Source of the DNA: an uncultured Acidobacteriia bacterium
GTDB taxonomy: Bacteria; Acidobacteriota; Terriglobia; Bryobacterales; Bryobacteraceae
Assembly: GCA_903828455.1 (NCBI GenBank)
Contig: CAIKMJ010000026.1
Location: 1-64,000 of the forward strand
Length of the DNA stretch: 64,000 bases
Direction of reading: 5' to 3'
The position numbers and the translations under genes are program-made. Positions 1 to 7,959 of the stretch are shown here, piece after piece; within the stretch, counting starts at the first letter, position 1, and every line of letters begins with the position of its first letter. Under the pieces are notes generated by a model. The model had not been told where the DNA came from. It did not search any database and saw only the letters and a list, made by a program, of their open reading frames with translations.

Positions 1-91
1 ACGGGCCCGGTCTGCGATCTTTTTCTTGCGGAGTCTGCCGTAGCGAGACTTATCACCGTGGAGTGCTGACATGCATCCCGTATCGGCTTGT

Positions 92-137
92 GCGGGGGGG
101 CGGCGGGGGATTGTTTTTGGGGGGGCGGGCGGGGGCG
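92..137 (+). other. G-run cluster with G-quadruplex potential
   Basis: Five runs of G lie on the + strand at 94-100 (7 G), 105-109 (5), 119-125 (7), 127-129 (3) and 131-135 (5), separated by short loops. This satisfies the usual four-run G-quadruplex pattern. It sits 40 bases upstream of the chosen start of the CheX-like gene, so it could affect transcription or translation of that gene. Folding is inferred from sequence only. Confidence 0.5.
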
Positions 138-173
138 ATTAAAGTTGCAGCGCGCCGATGCCGATGGGACATT

Positions 174-800
174 ATGAACCCACTTCCGACAGTTGCGACA
201 CACGACGGGACGCGCGGCGTCGGCGCGGCGCTGCCTATGTATATCGGCGAGGCGATTCGCCGCGCGACGGGGGAGGTGTTCTCCATGATGCTGGGCGAGA
301 GGGTGGAACCGGGCGAGATGACGGTACACAAAGCGGCGCAGCCGGGCCAGCCGGATCCGGAGAGTTATCACCCGGGCGTGGTGGCGGTACTGGGGATGAC
401 CGGCGAGTGGGCGGGTTCGGGGCAGCTTTCGTGCGCGCCGGAGTTTGCGTGCCGGATTGCGTCGTGGATGCTCGGGGACGAATACGCGGTGGTGGACGAA
501 GACGTACTCGATGCGGTGGCCGAGGTGGCGAACATGATTGTGGGGAATGTGAAAAACATGCTGGAGGACCGATTGGGGCCGATGGCGCTGAGCACGCCGA
601 CGATCGTGTTCGGGCCGGAGTTTGCGACGCGGATTGCGGGCAATCCGGACCGGGTGATGGTGCCGTTCCGGTGCGGCGGCGAACGGATGGCCGTGCAGGT
701 GGTACTGGCGCCGAAGCACACGGCGGGCGGGGAAGGGCGGCACGGGCACGGCCACGCTCACGGGCTGGTGCTGAGCGAAGCTGACACGGTGTCGCGGTAA
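174..800 (+). CDS. CheX/CheC-like phosphatase domain protein
   Basis: The 208-residue protein resembles the CheX/CheC/FliY phosphatases that dephosphorylate CheY-type response regulators. It has the family signature D113-x3-E117-x2-N120 in 'LDAVAEVANMIVGN', followed by a proline about 22 residues later (P142). In the family the Glu and Asn of this motif are catalytic. The C-terminus is His- and Gly-rich ('GRHGHGHAHG'), which is not part of the family core and might bind metal. The ATG at 174 is preferred: the longer reading from position 63 adds a Gly/Arg-rich stretch translated from the G-run cluster. The next gene starts 2 bases after the stop, so the two are probably cotranscribed. No chemotaxis or flagellar genes lie nearby, so the partner regulator is unknown. 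Confidence 0.8.
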   Translation: MNPLPTVATHDGTRGVGAALPMYIGEAIRRATGEVFSMMLGERVEPGEMTVHKAAQPGQPDPESYHPGVVAVLGMTGEWAGSGQLSCAPEFACRIASWMLGDEYAVVDEDVLDAVAEVANMIVGNVKNMLEDRLGPMALSTPTIVFGPEFATRIAGNPDRVMVPFRCGGERMAVQVVLAPKHTAGGEGRHGHGHAHGLVLSEADTVSR

Positions 801-802
801 CC

Positions 803-1210
803 ATGATGCGGCGGAAACCCTACGCGCAATTGCCGGGCGTGAGCTTGTCGGTGGATCCGGTGCGGCTGTACGGAAGCGCGGCGGTCAGCCGTGCCGAACC
901 GGCGAAGGCGGAAGCGGCCGGAAGCGCGCCGCCGGCGACGCTGGACGAGGCCGATGCGCTGCGGTTCAGCGGCGAGATTCGGAATCTGGCGGCCATCGTG
1001 GAACGGTACAGACTGGGGACGGATGCCGAAAGCGGCAAGGCCTGCGATTTCGTGGCGGAGAAGCTGGCGGATGCGTCGCGATCGCTCGACCGCGGCGATG
1101 CCGAGAAGAGCTGGCTGCATCTTTACAGCGCGGCGAAGCTGTGTGTGAATTTCGGGATCGAAACAGCGGCCGTGAACGGGGCGCTGGCCAGGATCAACCG
1201 GCTGATTTAG
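803..1210 (+). CDS. Hypothetical protein, helical C-terminal half
   Basis: This 135-residue protein was not recognised. The first ~50 residues are Ala/Pro/Glu-rich and probably disordered. Residues from about 60 to the end look alpha-helical and contain 'DFVAEKLADASRSLDRGD'. There is no signal peptide or membrane segment. It starts 2 bases after the CheX-like gene and is likely in the same transcript. Its 3' end overlaps the convergent glycosyltransferase gene by 17 bases. The coupling suggests a role linked to the CheX-like protein, but that is inference. Confidence 0.65.
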   Translation: MMRRKPYAQLPGVSLSVDPVRLYGSAAVSRAEPAKAEAAGSAPPATLDEADALRFSGEIRNLAAIVERYRLGTDAESGKACDFVAEKLADASRSLDRGDAEKSWLHLYSAAKLCVNFGIETAAVNGALARINRLI

Positions 1211-2405
1211 TCGCGGCGATTTCATCGTAAACGCCGAGGACTTCCTGCGCGGTGCGGGCCCAGCTGAATTTGGCGGCCTGGCGGCGGCCTTTGACGATCA
1301 GCTCCTGGCGGAGATCGTCATTCACGAGCACTTCCGTAATGCCGCGCGCGATATCGAAGACGTTTTCCGGATTCACCATCATGGCGGCGCCGCCGACGAC
1401 TTCCGGCAGAGAGCTGACGGAAGAAGCGATGACGGGAGTGCCGGACGCCATGGCTTCGAGCGGCGGCAGGCCGAAGCCTTCATAGAGCGACGGAAAGACG
1501 AACGCGGTGGCGAGTTCGTGGAAGATCCGCAGGGTATCGAACGGGATGAAGCCGAGGAAGCGGACGCAGTGTTCGACGCGGCTGTGGATGACGGCGCGGC
1601 GGACGTCGGGGTGGCGGCCGATTTCATCGCCGATGATGATGAGGCGGAGGTCGCGGTAACCGCGGTGGTTTTCGAGCTGGCCGCGGGCGACGGCGAAGGC
1701 TTCGATGAGGCGCGGGATGTTCTTCTGCGGGCGGATGGAGCCGGCGTAAAGCAGAAACGGATAGCGAATCTGGTAGCGCTCGAGGATGCGGTGGCGCTGG
1801 CGGGCGGTGGCTTCCGGGCCGGGCGCGGCGGGGCTGGCAGTTGCCGAACCCGGAGTGGCGGAGCGCGAGACGGCGAGCGGGGCGGCGCGGCGTTCGAGAA
1901 AGAGCGGGTCGGGCGCGTTGTAGATGAGCCGGATGCGTTCGGCGGCGGAGGGAACGAGACTGGCGACGTCGCGCTGGGTGGCGCCGGAAACGGTGATGAT
2001 GCGGGCGGCGCGTTCGAGGCCGCGGCGCAGCCGGAAGCCGCGGGCGGCGTGGAGAAGGCCGGAGGCGTCGTCGTAAAAGAGGCTGCCGAGATCGTGGACG
2101 GTGACGGCGTAGGGCGCCGGCATCAGCAGCGGGACGCGGTGGATCGGGATGTGCGTCAGGGCGGGGCGCAATTCGCGGATCAGGCGAGGGAGAAGAAAGT
2201 GGTCCACGCGGTGCCCGTCGGTGTGTTCGTGGGCGACGTGGCGGAAGTTGGCGGGGAGGGCGGAGAATTCGTCGCGGTCGGCCGCCGGGCCGATGAGTAA
2301 ATACTCGTGGTCGCGCTCGGCCTCGGCGAGAGCGCGCAGCAGGTTGCGGATGTAGGTGCCGACGCCGAAATCGCGCACGCGGCGCACGTCGATGGCGATC
2401 TTCAC
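1194..2405 (-). CDS. GT4-family glycosyltransferase
   Basis: The 403-residue protein is a GT-B fold, GT4-type retaining glycosyltransferase. The N-terminal domain begins 'MKIAIDVRRVRDFGVGTYIR', and the sugar-nucleotide-binding C-terminal domain begins near 'FLLYAGSIRPQKN'. The E-x7-E motif appears as 'EGFGLPPLE' and is followed by 'GTPVIASSVSSLPEV', typical of the family. A low-complexity Ala/Ser/Pro linker of about 28 residues separates the two domains, which is unusual. Donor and acceptor cannot be read from the sequence; polysaccharide or glycan assembly in the cytoplasm is the likely role. It is a single gene between a convergent gene and glyA. Confidence 0.9.
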   Translation of the reverse strand: MKIAIDVRRVRDFGVGTYIRNLLRALAEAERDHEYLLIGPAADRDEFSALPANFRHVAHEHTDGHRVDHFLLPRLIRELRPALTHIPIHRVPLLMPAPYAVTVHDLGSLFYDDASGLLHAARGFRLRRGLERAARIITVSGATQRDVASLVPSAAERIRLIYNAPDPLFLERRAAPLAVSRSATPGSATASPAAPGPEATARQRHRILERYQIRYPFLLYAGSIRPQKNIPRLIEAFAVARGQLENHRGYRDLRLIIIGDEIGRHPDVRRAVIHSRVEHCVRFLGFIPFDTLRIFHELATAFVFPSLYEGFGLPPLEAMASGTPVIASSVSSLPEVVGGAAMMVNPENVFDIARGITEVLVNDDLRQELIVKGRRQAAKFSWARTAQEVLGVYDEIAATKSAG

Positions 2406-2498
2406 TGGCCTGATTCTACCGGAATCGATTCTACAGGATCGGGAAGCGGCCGCGGGGCCGGCGGGCGGCCCCGGGGTGCAATCCGCGGAATGGGCTGC

Positions 2499-3782
2499 TT
2501 AGCGCGCGGCGAGCTTCCAGTCGTAGAGCGGAAAACGCGAGGTGAGCTTTTCGACGCCGGCGCGGACGGAGGCGATGGTTTGTTCCAGCTTCTCCGGCCC
2601 GGCGGGGATCGCCTGCAGGACTTCGGCGATGAGCGCGGCGACGGTGCGCATTTCCTCGGGCCCGAAGCCGCGCGTGGTGGCGGCGGGAGAGCCGAGGCGG
2701 ATGCCGCTGGGGTTGAGCGGCGGATTGGAGTCGAACGGGATGCCGTTTTTGTTGACGGTGATGCGGGCGCGGTCGAGCGACTGTTCGGCCTCTTTGCCGC
2801 GAACGCCTTTCGAGAAGACGTCGACCAGCATGAGGTGAGTATCGGTGCCGCCGGAGACGACGCGGAAGCCTTCGGCGATCATGCCTTCGGCGAGGGCGAC
2901 GGCGTTGGCGCGGACGCGCTTCTGGTAGGCGACGAAATCGGGCTGCAGGGCTTCGAGGAAGCAGACGGCCTTGGCGGCGATGACGTGGACGAGCGGGCCG
3001 CCCTGGACGCCGGGGAAGACGTTGCGGTCGATGGAGGCGCCGTATTTTTCCTTTGCCAGGATGATGCCGGAGCGCGGACCGCGCAGGGTTTTGTGGGTGG
3101 TGGAGGTGACGATATCGGCGAGCGGGCAGGGGTTGGGATGGAGGCCCGAAGCGACGAGGCCGGAGAAGTGGGCCATATCGACAAGCAGGAGGGCGCCGAC
3201 TGAATCGCAGATCTCGCGGAAGCGGGGGAAGTCCCATTCACGGCTGTAGGCGCTGCCGCCGGCGATGATCATTTTCGGCTTGTGTTCGGCGGCGAGGGCG
3301 GCCATCTGATCGAAATCGATGCGCTCGTCGTCTTTGCGGACCTGGTAGCCGACGATGTTGTAAGTCTTGCCGGAGAAGTTGAGTTTGTGGCCGTGGGTGA
3401 GGTGGCCGCCGTGGGCGAGGTCGAGGCCCATGACGGTATCGCCGGGCTGGAGGACGGCGGAGAAGGCGGCCTGGTTGGCCTGGGAGCCGGAGTGGGGCTG
3501 GACGTTGACGTACTCGGCGCCGAAGAGTTGTTTGGCGCGGTCGCGGGCGAGGTTTTCAACTTCGTCGGCGTATTCGCAGCCGCCGTAGTAGCGCTTGCCG
3601 GGGTAGCCTTCGGCGTACTTGTTGGTGAAGACGCTGGAGGTGGCCTCCATGACGGCTTCGGAGGTGAAGTTTTCGCTGGCGATCAGCTCGATCTGGCCGT
3701 CCTGGCGGCGGACCTCCTTCTGGATGAGGTCATAGATGGCGGGATCGACTTCGGCGAGGGGCCGGGAAATAGGGAGTGACAT
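2499..3782 (-). CDS. glyA: Serine hydroxymethyltransferase
   Basis: GlyA interconverts serine and glycine using tetrahydrofolate and PLP, supplying one-carbon units. The 427-residue protein has the usual family length. It carries '[16 protein letters not shown]' near the N-terminus, the substrate-site region '[20 protein letters not shown]', and the PLP-lysine segment '[15 protein letters not shown]'. The start is placed at ATG 3782 ('[13 protein letters not shown]') because the 8 extra residues of the longer reading are not conserved in the family. It is divergent from the VapBC-type pair. Functionally it pairs with the glycine cleavage operon at 18.5-22.8 kb. Confidence 0.97.
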   Translation of the reverse strand: MSLPISRPLAEVDPAIYDLIQKEVRRQDGQIELIASENFTSEAVMEATSSVFTNKYAEGYPGKRYYGGCEYADEVENLARDRAKQLFGAEYVNVQPHSGSQANQAAFSAVLQPGDTVMGLDLAHGGHLTHGHKLNFSGKTYNIVGYQVRKDDERIDFDQMAALAAEHKPKMIIAGGSAYSREWDFPRFREICDSVGALLLVDMAHFSGLVASGLHPNPCPLADIVTSTTHKTLRGPRSGIILAKEKYGASIDRNVFPGVQGGPLVHVIAAKAVCFLEALQPDFVAYQKRVRANAVALAEGMIAEGFRVVSGGTDTHLMLVDVFSKGVRGKEAEQSLDRARITVNKNGIPFDSNPPLNPSGIRLGSPAATTRGFGPEEMRTVAALIAEVLQAIPAGPEKLEQTIASVRAGVEKLTSRFPLYDWKLAAR

Positions 3783-3859
3783 GAAATTGAAGTTGAATTT
3801 TATCATCAGCAGGGGCGGGGGCGCCGGCTCGGGCAGGAGGGCTGGAATTGCTGTATTGT

Positions 3860-3875
3860 GGAACCAGAAGGTTCC
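3860..3875 (+). promoter_or_regulatory. Inverted repeat before the toxin-antitoxin pair
   Basis: The perfect inverted repeat GGAACC-AGAA-GGTTCC ends 2 bases before the antitoxin ATG at 3878. A -10-like TATTGT lies at 3854-3859, so the palindrome would cover the transcription start. The spacer and right arm also supply AGAAGG, a plausible ribosome binding site. Toxin-antitoxin operons are typically autorepressed by the antitoxin or complex at such palindromes, so this is a candidate operator. No good -35 box was seen. Confidence 0.55.
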
Positions 3876-3877
3876 GC

Positions 3878-4141
3878 ATGAATCTCACGATTGAGCTTTC
3901 CGATCTGCAGGCGGCGGCGCTGCGGGCGCAGGCCGAGGCGCAGGGCCTGACGGTGGAGCGGTGGTTCCAGAAAATCGCCGAGGATCATTTGTCTGCAGAC
4001 TCGCTGGCGCACCTGCAGAGCACCAACCCCGAAGAATGGGCGCGGCGCTTCCACGAGTGGGCCGAAGCGCATGACCGGACAACGCCGCTGCTCAGCGATG
4101 AGGCGACCGGGCGGGATAGTTTGTATCCGGATCGCGCATAA
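3878..4141 (+). CDS. VapB-type antitoxin, ribbon-helix-helix-like
   Basis: This 87-residue protein begins '[19 protein letters not shown]', a short beta strand followed by helices as in ribbon-helix-helix DNA-binding antitoxins. The acidic C-terminal half ('[17 protein letters not shown]') would be the toxin-binding tail. It lies 24 bases upstream of a PIN-domain toxin gene in the same direction, the usual antitoxin-toxin order. The start at 3878 is chosen because it follows an AGAAGG ribosome binding site and restores the RHH start; the longer reading from 3848 adds residues from the promoter. Family assignment rests on pattern and context. Confidence 0.7.
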   Translation: MNLTIELSDLQAAALRAQAEAQGLTVERWFQKIAEDHLSADSLAHLQSTNPEEWARRFHEWAEAHDRTTPLLSDEATGRDSLYPDRA

Positions 4142-4165
4142 CGTACAAAGCTGCCTCGGGGATTC

Positions 4166-4612
4166 ATGCTGATCGACACCAGCGTTCTCATCCGGACTCT
4201 GCAGCCGCATCATCCGCAGTACGCTGCCGCCGAGCGGGCCGTCCGGCGATTGCCGGAACGGGGGCGGAAGCTTCACGTGGCGGCGCAAAACCTGATCGAG
4301 CTGTGGGTGGTGGCGACAAGGCCGCGCGGGGAAAACGGACTCGGCATGACGACGGGCGAGGCTGCTGCCGAGGTGCTGCGGGTGCGCAATCTGTTCTACT
4401 TCCTTAACGATACCCCGGCCATCTACGCGGCTTGGGAAGCGCTGGTGGTTCGGCATGGAGTCTCCGGGAAGCCAGCTCACGATGCGCGACTGGTGGCGGC
4501 GATGCAGGTTCATGGACTAACGTCAGTCCTGACGTTCGACCGAACGGGATTTTCGCGGTTCCCCGGCGTCGACGTGATGGATCCGTCACAGGTGGAAGCA
4601 GAAGAGAATTAG
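4166..4612 (+). CDS. VapC-type PIN-domain ribonuclease toxin
   Basis: The 148-residue protein is a PIN-domain nuclease. The four acidic residues that bind metal are present: D4 in 'MLIDTSVLIR', E45 in 'NLIELWVV', D106 in 'AHDARLVAA' and D125 in 'LTFDRTGF'. VapC toxins cleave specific RNAs, often tRNA or rRNA, and are neutralised by the cognate VapB. All catalytic residues are intact, so the toxin is probably active. The target RNA cannot be predicted. It follows the antitoxin gene by 24 bases and is probably cotranscribed with it. Confidence 0.88.
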   Translation: MLIDTSVLIRTLQPHHPQYAAAERAVRRLPERGRKLHVAAQNLIELWVVATRPRGENGLGMTTGEAAAEVLRVRNLFYFLNDTPAIYAAWEALVVRHGVSGKPAHDARLVAAMQVHGLTSVLTFDRTGFSRFPGVDVMDPSQVEAEEN

Positions 4613-4688
4613 CCGCGGTGCGCAATGCTGACACGCGCCAGGCGGGATCACTTCGAACGGGTGCTTTGAGGGCTGGGCGGCCGTCACA

Positions 4689-5147
4689 TCGTCCCGATTT
4701 CCGACGCTCATATCGGATTCCCCACGAATAGCCAATGCACCCTGCAGTCGGGTACCAGGCGATGCCAAGAAAGGCGAACGCCTCAATGTCTGGCGGGCCG
4801 AACAAATTCACGAATGCGAGGGCCCGGCCCCGGACGAGCCCCCGGGTTAAGACGACGTCGGCAAGCCATGTAGCAATCAAAGCGACGCGCAATATCCATA
4901 TCAGAGTGCCGGATACGGCGAATCAGTCAAACCTGGTTTGTATGAGGCGACCAGCCCAAAAGGCGGGCACCAGACTACAGCCGACTTTGCCGACGGCCTG
5001 CATGAAAGTTCCGAACGGGCCAGCCGGCGTAAGTAGTTCGCACGCTGCTAAGGAGAAGCGGGCCCAAATCATCGCAGCAATAATTACTCCAATTTGCTGT
5101 AAAAAGAACGCAAAAAAATCGGGTTCGTCGATCTCCGTCGAAAACAT
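4689..5147 (-). pseudogene. Small membrane protein locus interrupted by in-frame TGA
   Basis: This ~620-base gap between vapC and the DinB gene is AT-richer than its surroundings. On the minus strand, ATG 5147 opens a 74-residue frame with two hydrophobic segments ('IGVIIAAMIWARFSLAA', 'VGCSLVPAFWAGRLIQ') that ends at TGA 4925-4923. The same frame then resumes with two more segments ('ILRVALIATWLADVVL', 'AFAFLGIAWYPTAGCIG') to about 4689. Read through, this would be a four-helix membrane protein of about 150 residues. The simplest explanation is a decaying gene with a nonsense mutation. The family was not recognised, and a genuine 74-residue protein remains possible. Beyond 4689 the frame loses protein-like character. 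Confidence 0.4.
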
Positions 5148-5230
5148 CGGAATCCAGTTTTATCGGTTCGATCGACTGCCCGGGCCGGTGCCGCCCCGAC
5201 TTTCGAAAATCGCAGGCATCGCGCGGGGCG

Positions 5231-5788
5231 CTACGCCGAGGCGCGGGCGAGTTTGGCGGCGGCGATCATGCCGCCGACGTGGCGCTGGCCGTGTTCGGCG
5301 ATGTGGGTGGCGATACCGATGACGGTGGTCTGCAGCTTCTTGCGGCCGATTTCGCGGATTTCGCCGAAGCGGGCGGGGTCAATGCCGCGGACGAGGGCGT
5401 CGTAGCGGTCCATGGCGGCGTTGACGAGGGCGATGAGGTCGGCGGCGGATTCGGGGCTTTCGGAGGGGATGCCTTCGGCCTTCATGACGGCGATTTGTTC
5501 GGCGGTGAGCTGGTTGCCTTCGAGGTAGGTGCCGAGACGGTCGGTGGCGCCGGCGAGGTGGCGGGCGTGGAAGCCGGCAGAGGTCATGCCGTGGGGTTTG
5601 GCCCAGATTTCGGCGGGGCTGAGGTGGCCGATGGCGGCGGCGACGTCTTCACGGATTTGTTCGGAGGCGCGGAGGAGATGGCCGGTGACGGGATGGAGCC
5701 CCTCGGCTACGCCCCGCATCCAGGGTTCGGGCTGAGGCGCGGGCGTGGGTTCGGGTCGGGCGGAGGGCTGTGCGTTTTGATCGGTCAT
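5231..5788 (-). CDS. DinB/YfiT-fold metalloprotein
   Basis: This 185-residue protein has the four-helix DinB/YfiT architecture. A histidine motif lies in helix 2 ('GFHARHLAGATDRL') and another in the last helix ('THIAEHGQRHVGGM'), matching the divalent-metal triad of the fold. Family members include thiol-dependent transferases using bacillithiol, mycothiol or glutathione, but most are uncharacterised. The first ~22 residues are Pro/Glu-rich and probably disordered. There is no signal peptide, so it should be cytoplasmic. It stands alone between the decayed locus and an exported methyltransferase. Substrate unknown. Confidence 0.82.
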   Translation of the reverse strand: MTDQNAQPSARPEPTPAPQPEPWMRGVAEGLHPVTGHLLRASEQIREDVAAAIGHLSPAEIWAKPHGMTSAGFHARHLAGATDRLGTYLEGNQLTAEQIAVMKAEGIPSESPESAADLIALVNAAMDRYDALVRGIDPARFGEIREIGRKKLQTTVIGIATHIAEHGQRHVGGMIAAAKLARASA

Positions 5789-5828
5789 TCGTACATCATG
5801 ACACTGTGGCTTTGGGCCGTGGAATTTG

Positions 5829-6398
5829 TCACCGGATGTACAGGAAGAGCTTGTGGGCGCGGCCTTCTTCGTCGGGGATAGTCTCCGATTTTACGGGGAC
5901 CCAGGTGCCGATTTCGTAATCGTGGGCGACGACGCGGGTGCCCTTTTTGAGCTGGCCTTCGAGCATGGCCTGAATCTGCGGCAGGGCCTTCGGCAGGAGG
6001 TAGACGGTGATGAGATTGGCCTGCGAGTAGTTCTGCTTCATGACGTCGCCGAAGATGATGCGGGCGGTGCCGGTGAGGCCGAGCGATTTGATTTTGGCCG
6101 AGCTTTGGCGGACGAGGTTCTGGTCGAGTTCGACGCCGGTGGCGTCGGCGTGATATTTGCCGGCGGCCATGATGACGATGCGGCCGTCGCCGCTGCCGAG
6201 GTCGAACATCTTCTCGCCGGCTTTGAGGGCGCCGAGCTGGAGCATGCGGTCGACGATGGAATCCGGGGTGGGGTAGTAGGGGCCGAGGCTTTCGCCGGTG
6301 GGGACTGAGGCGGGCGCGGCGTTCTGCTGCGCGAAGGCCGCAAGCGACAAGGCGGCGAGAGCGAAGGCGGCCGGGAACAGGGGACGGCGGTGGAGCAT
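5829..6398 (-). CDS. Exported class I SAM-dependent methyltransferase
   Basis: The 189-residue protein starts with a clear signal peptide ('MLHRRPLFPAAFALAALS', cleavage near 'AFAQ'). It then carries a class I methyltransferase fold: motif I 'KMFDLGSGDGRIVI', an acidic residue after strand 2 ('ATGVELDQNLV'), and 'IIFGDVMKQNYSQANLITVY' as motifs III-IV. This arrangement resembles small lysine methyltransferases of the FAM173/ATPSCKMT group. SAM is normally absent outside the cytoplasm, so a cleaved signal peptide is odd; the segment may instead be a membrane anchor. ATG 6398 is taken, with a TTG 3 bases upstream as an alternative. Target unknown. Confidence 0.8.
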   Translation of the reverse strand: MLHRRPLFPAAFALAALSLAAFAQQNAAPASVPTGESLGPYYPTPDSIVDRMLQLGALKAGEKMFDLGSGDGRIVIMAAGKYHADATGVELDQNLVRQSSAKIKSLGLTGTARIIFGDVMKQNYSQANLITVYLLPKALPQIQAMLEGQLKKGTRVVAHDYEIGTWVPVKSETIPDEEGRAHKLFLYIR

Positions 6399-6470
6399 CA
6401 AATTACTCTATTACAGGCGGGCGCGGGCGGGGTGTGACAGGGCGGCGCGGGCTGGGTTCTAATTGAAGAG

Positions 6471-7409
6471 ATGTCGTTTCCTGTAAAGGCATTCCGATTT
6501 GCGTTTTCGTTTATTGCCGCGGTGTCACTGGCGCCGGCGCTGAGTTTTGCCGCGGCGCCGCATGAGGTCTACAACGCGCAGCAGGCGTACGCGTACACGG
6601 CGAAGGTGGCCGGGTTCGGCGAGCGCTGGCCGGGTTCGCCGGGCCACCAGAAGACGGAAGAGCTGATCCGCCAGGTGCTGAAGAAAGACGGCGCGGTGGT
6701 GGCCGGGGACGACTTCACGGCGTCGACGCCGCGCGGCATGGTGGCGGTACACAACATCATCGGCAAGTTCAATGTGACGGCCGATCCGAAGCAGCCGGTA
6801 TTCATTCTGGCGGGCCACTACGACACGCTGTTCAAGCCGGGATTTATCGGCGCAAATGACGGCGCATCGAGCACGGCGATTCTGCTGGCGTTTGCCGATG
6901 CGCTGGCCGGGCAGAAGACGAAGATGCAGATCTGGCTGGTGTGGACGGATCTGGAAGAAGCGATCAAGGACTTCGACGCGAACGATGGTCTGTACGGCAG
7001 CCGGCATCTGGCGCGCAAACTAATGACCGATGGCACGGCGGCGCGGGTGCGCGGGTTTTTTCTGCTCGACATGATCGGCGATAAAGACCTGGGGGTGGCG
7101 CGCGAGACGGGGTCGACGCGCTGGCTGCAGGATTACATTGAGCGGGCGGCGCAGCAGCTGGGATACGGACAATATTTTTTCCAGTACGAGATGGGGATTA
7201 TCGACGACCACGCGCCGTTTCTGCAGGCGGGTATTGCGGCGGTGGATGTGGTGGATGCGATGTACGGGCGCATGGGGCCCGGGCTTGACGGGATGGGCGA
7301 GTTCCACCATGCGAACACGGACACGATGGAGAAGATTTCGGCGAAGAGTCTGGAGATTGTGGGGCGGACGATTCTGCTGACGGTGGAGCTGCTGGATAAG
7401 CAGAGCTGA
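6471..7409 (+). CDS. Secreted M28-family zinc peptidase / glutaminyl cyclase-like
   Basis: The 312-residue protein has a signal peptide ending near 'APALSFAAAPHE' and an M28 peptidase domain. Metal ligands are visible: His-Asp in 'LAGHYDTLF', Asp in 'IGANDGASSTAILLAFADAL', Glu in 'WTDLEEAI', Asp in 'FLLDMIGDKDL', and a late His in 'GEFHHANTDTMEKI'. M28 enzymes are di-zinc aminopeptidases; the related glutaminyl-peptide cyclotransferases share the fold and have similar length. The sequence does not separate the two activities. It probably acts in the periplasm. A DinB-family gene follows 4 bases after the stop. Confidence 0.88.
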   Translation: MSFPVKAFRFAFSFIAAVSLAPALSFAAAPHEVYNAQQAYAYTAKVAGFGERWPGSPGHQKTEELIRQVLKKDGAVVAGDDFTASTPRGMVAVHNIIGKFNVTADPKQPVFILAGHYDTLFKPGFIGANDGASSTAILLAFADALAGQKTKMQIWLVWTDLEEAIKDFDANDGLYGSRHLARKLMTDGTAARVRGFFLLDMIGDKDLGVARETGSTRWLQDYIERAAQQLGYGQYFFQYEMGIIDDHAPFLQAGIAAVDVVDAMYGRMGPGLDGMGEFHHANTDTMEKISAKSLEIVGRTILLTVELLDKQS

Positions 7410-7413
7410 GCGC

Positions 7414-7959
7414 ATGCCCGAAGACGTTGCATTGCGGATCCGGCGGACGGGCGAGGAGAGGGCGCGCTTGATCGCGCTGGTGGAGGGTCTGCGGGCCGGG
7501 CAGGCGGAGTATAAACCGGCGGCGGAAGTGTGGTCGGTGAATGAGAATTTAGAGCATCTGGTGCTGGCCGAGGTGTCGGGGACGAGCAAGATCTGGGCGG
7601 CGGCGGAGGGCGTGCGGAACGGGAGGCCGGTATGGTCGGGCGAGCACACCAATCGTGGATTGTCGATTGAGGATGTGATTGCGCGGACGTGGAGGCCGAA
7701 GGAAGCGGCACCGCCGATCGCGACACCGCATATCGGAGGGCCGCTGGCGTACTGGGTGGAGTATCTGAAGCTTTCGCAGGGGTTGCTGGAGCGGCTGGAA
7801 ACGGTGCTGAGCGGACTCGATGCGGAAGCGGTGGTGTTTCCGCATTTTTTGAGCGGGCCGCTGGATGCGCTGCAGCGGATCGAATTCCTGCGGTTTCATC
7901 TGGCGCGGCACAGGGCGCAGATTGAAGCGCTGATGGGGCAGCCCGGGTTTCCGCGATGA
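7414..7959 (+). CDS. DinB_2-family protein
   Basis: This 181-residue protein has DinB-superfamily features: 'WSVNENLEHLVLAEVSG' supplies the first metal histidine, and 'FLRFHLARHRAQIEALM' is the characteristic C-terminal H-x3-H helix. It is probably a metal-dependent cytoplasmic protein of unknown substrate. It begins 4 bases after the M28 peptidase gene, and its stop overlaps the start of the next reading frame by 4 bases (ATGA), so all three are probably one transcript. It is distinct in sequence from the DinB protein at 5231-5788. Confidence 0.82.
   Translation: MPEDVALRIRRTGEERARLIALVEGLRAGQAEYKPAAEVWSVNENLEHLVLAEVSGTSKIWAAAEGVRNGRPVWSGEHTNRGLSIEDVIARTWRPKEAAPPIATPHIGGPLAYWVEYLKLSQGLLERLETVLSGLDAEAVVFPHFLSGPLDALQRIEFLRFHLARHRAQIEALMGQPGFPR

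Noticed and set aside
4923-4925. Selenocysteine or tryptophan decoding of the in-frame TGA
   Set aside because: No selenocysteine-insertion element was seen, other genes use TGA as a stop, and the region looks degraded.
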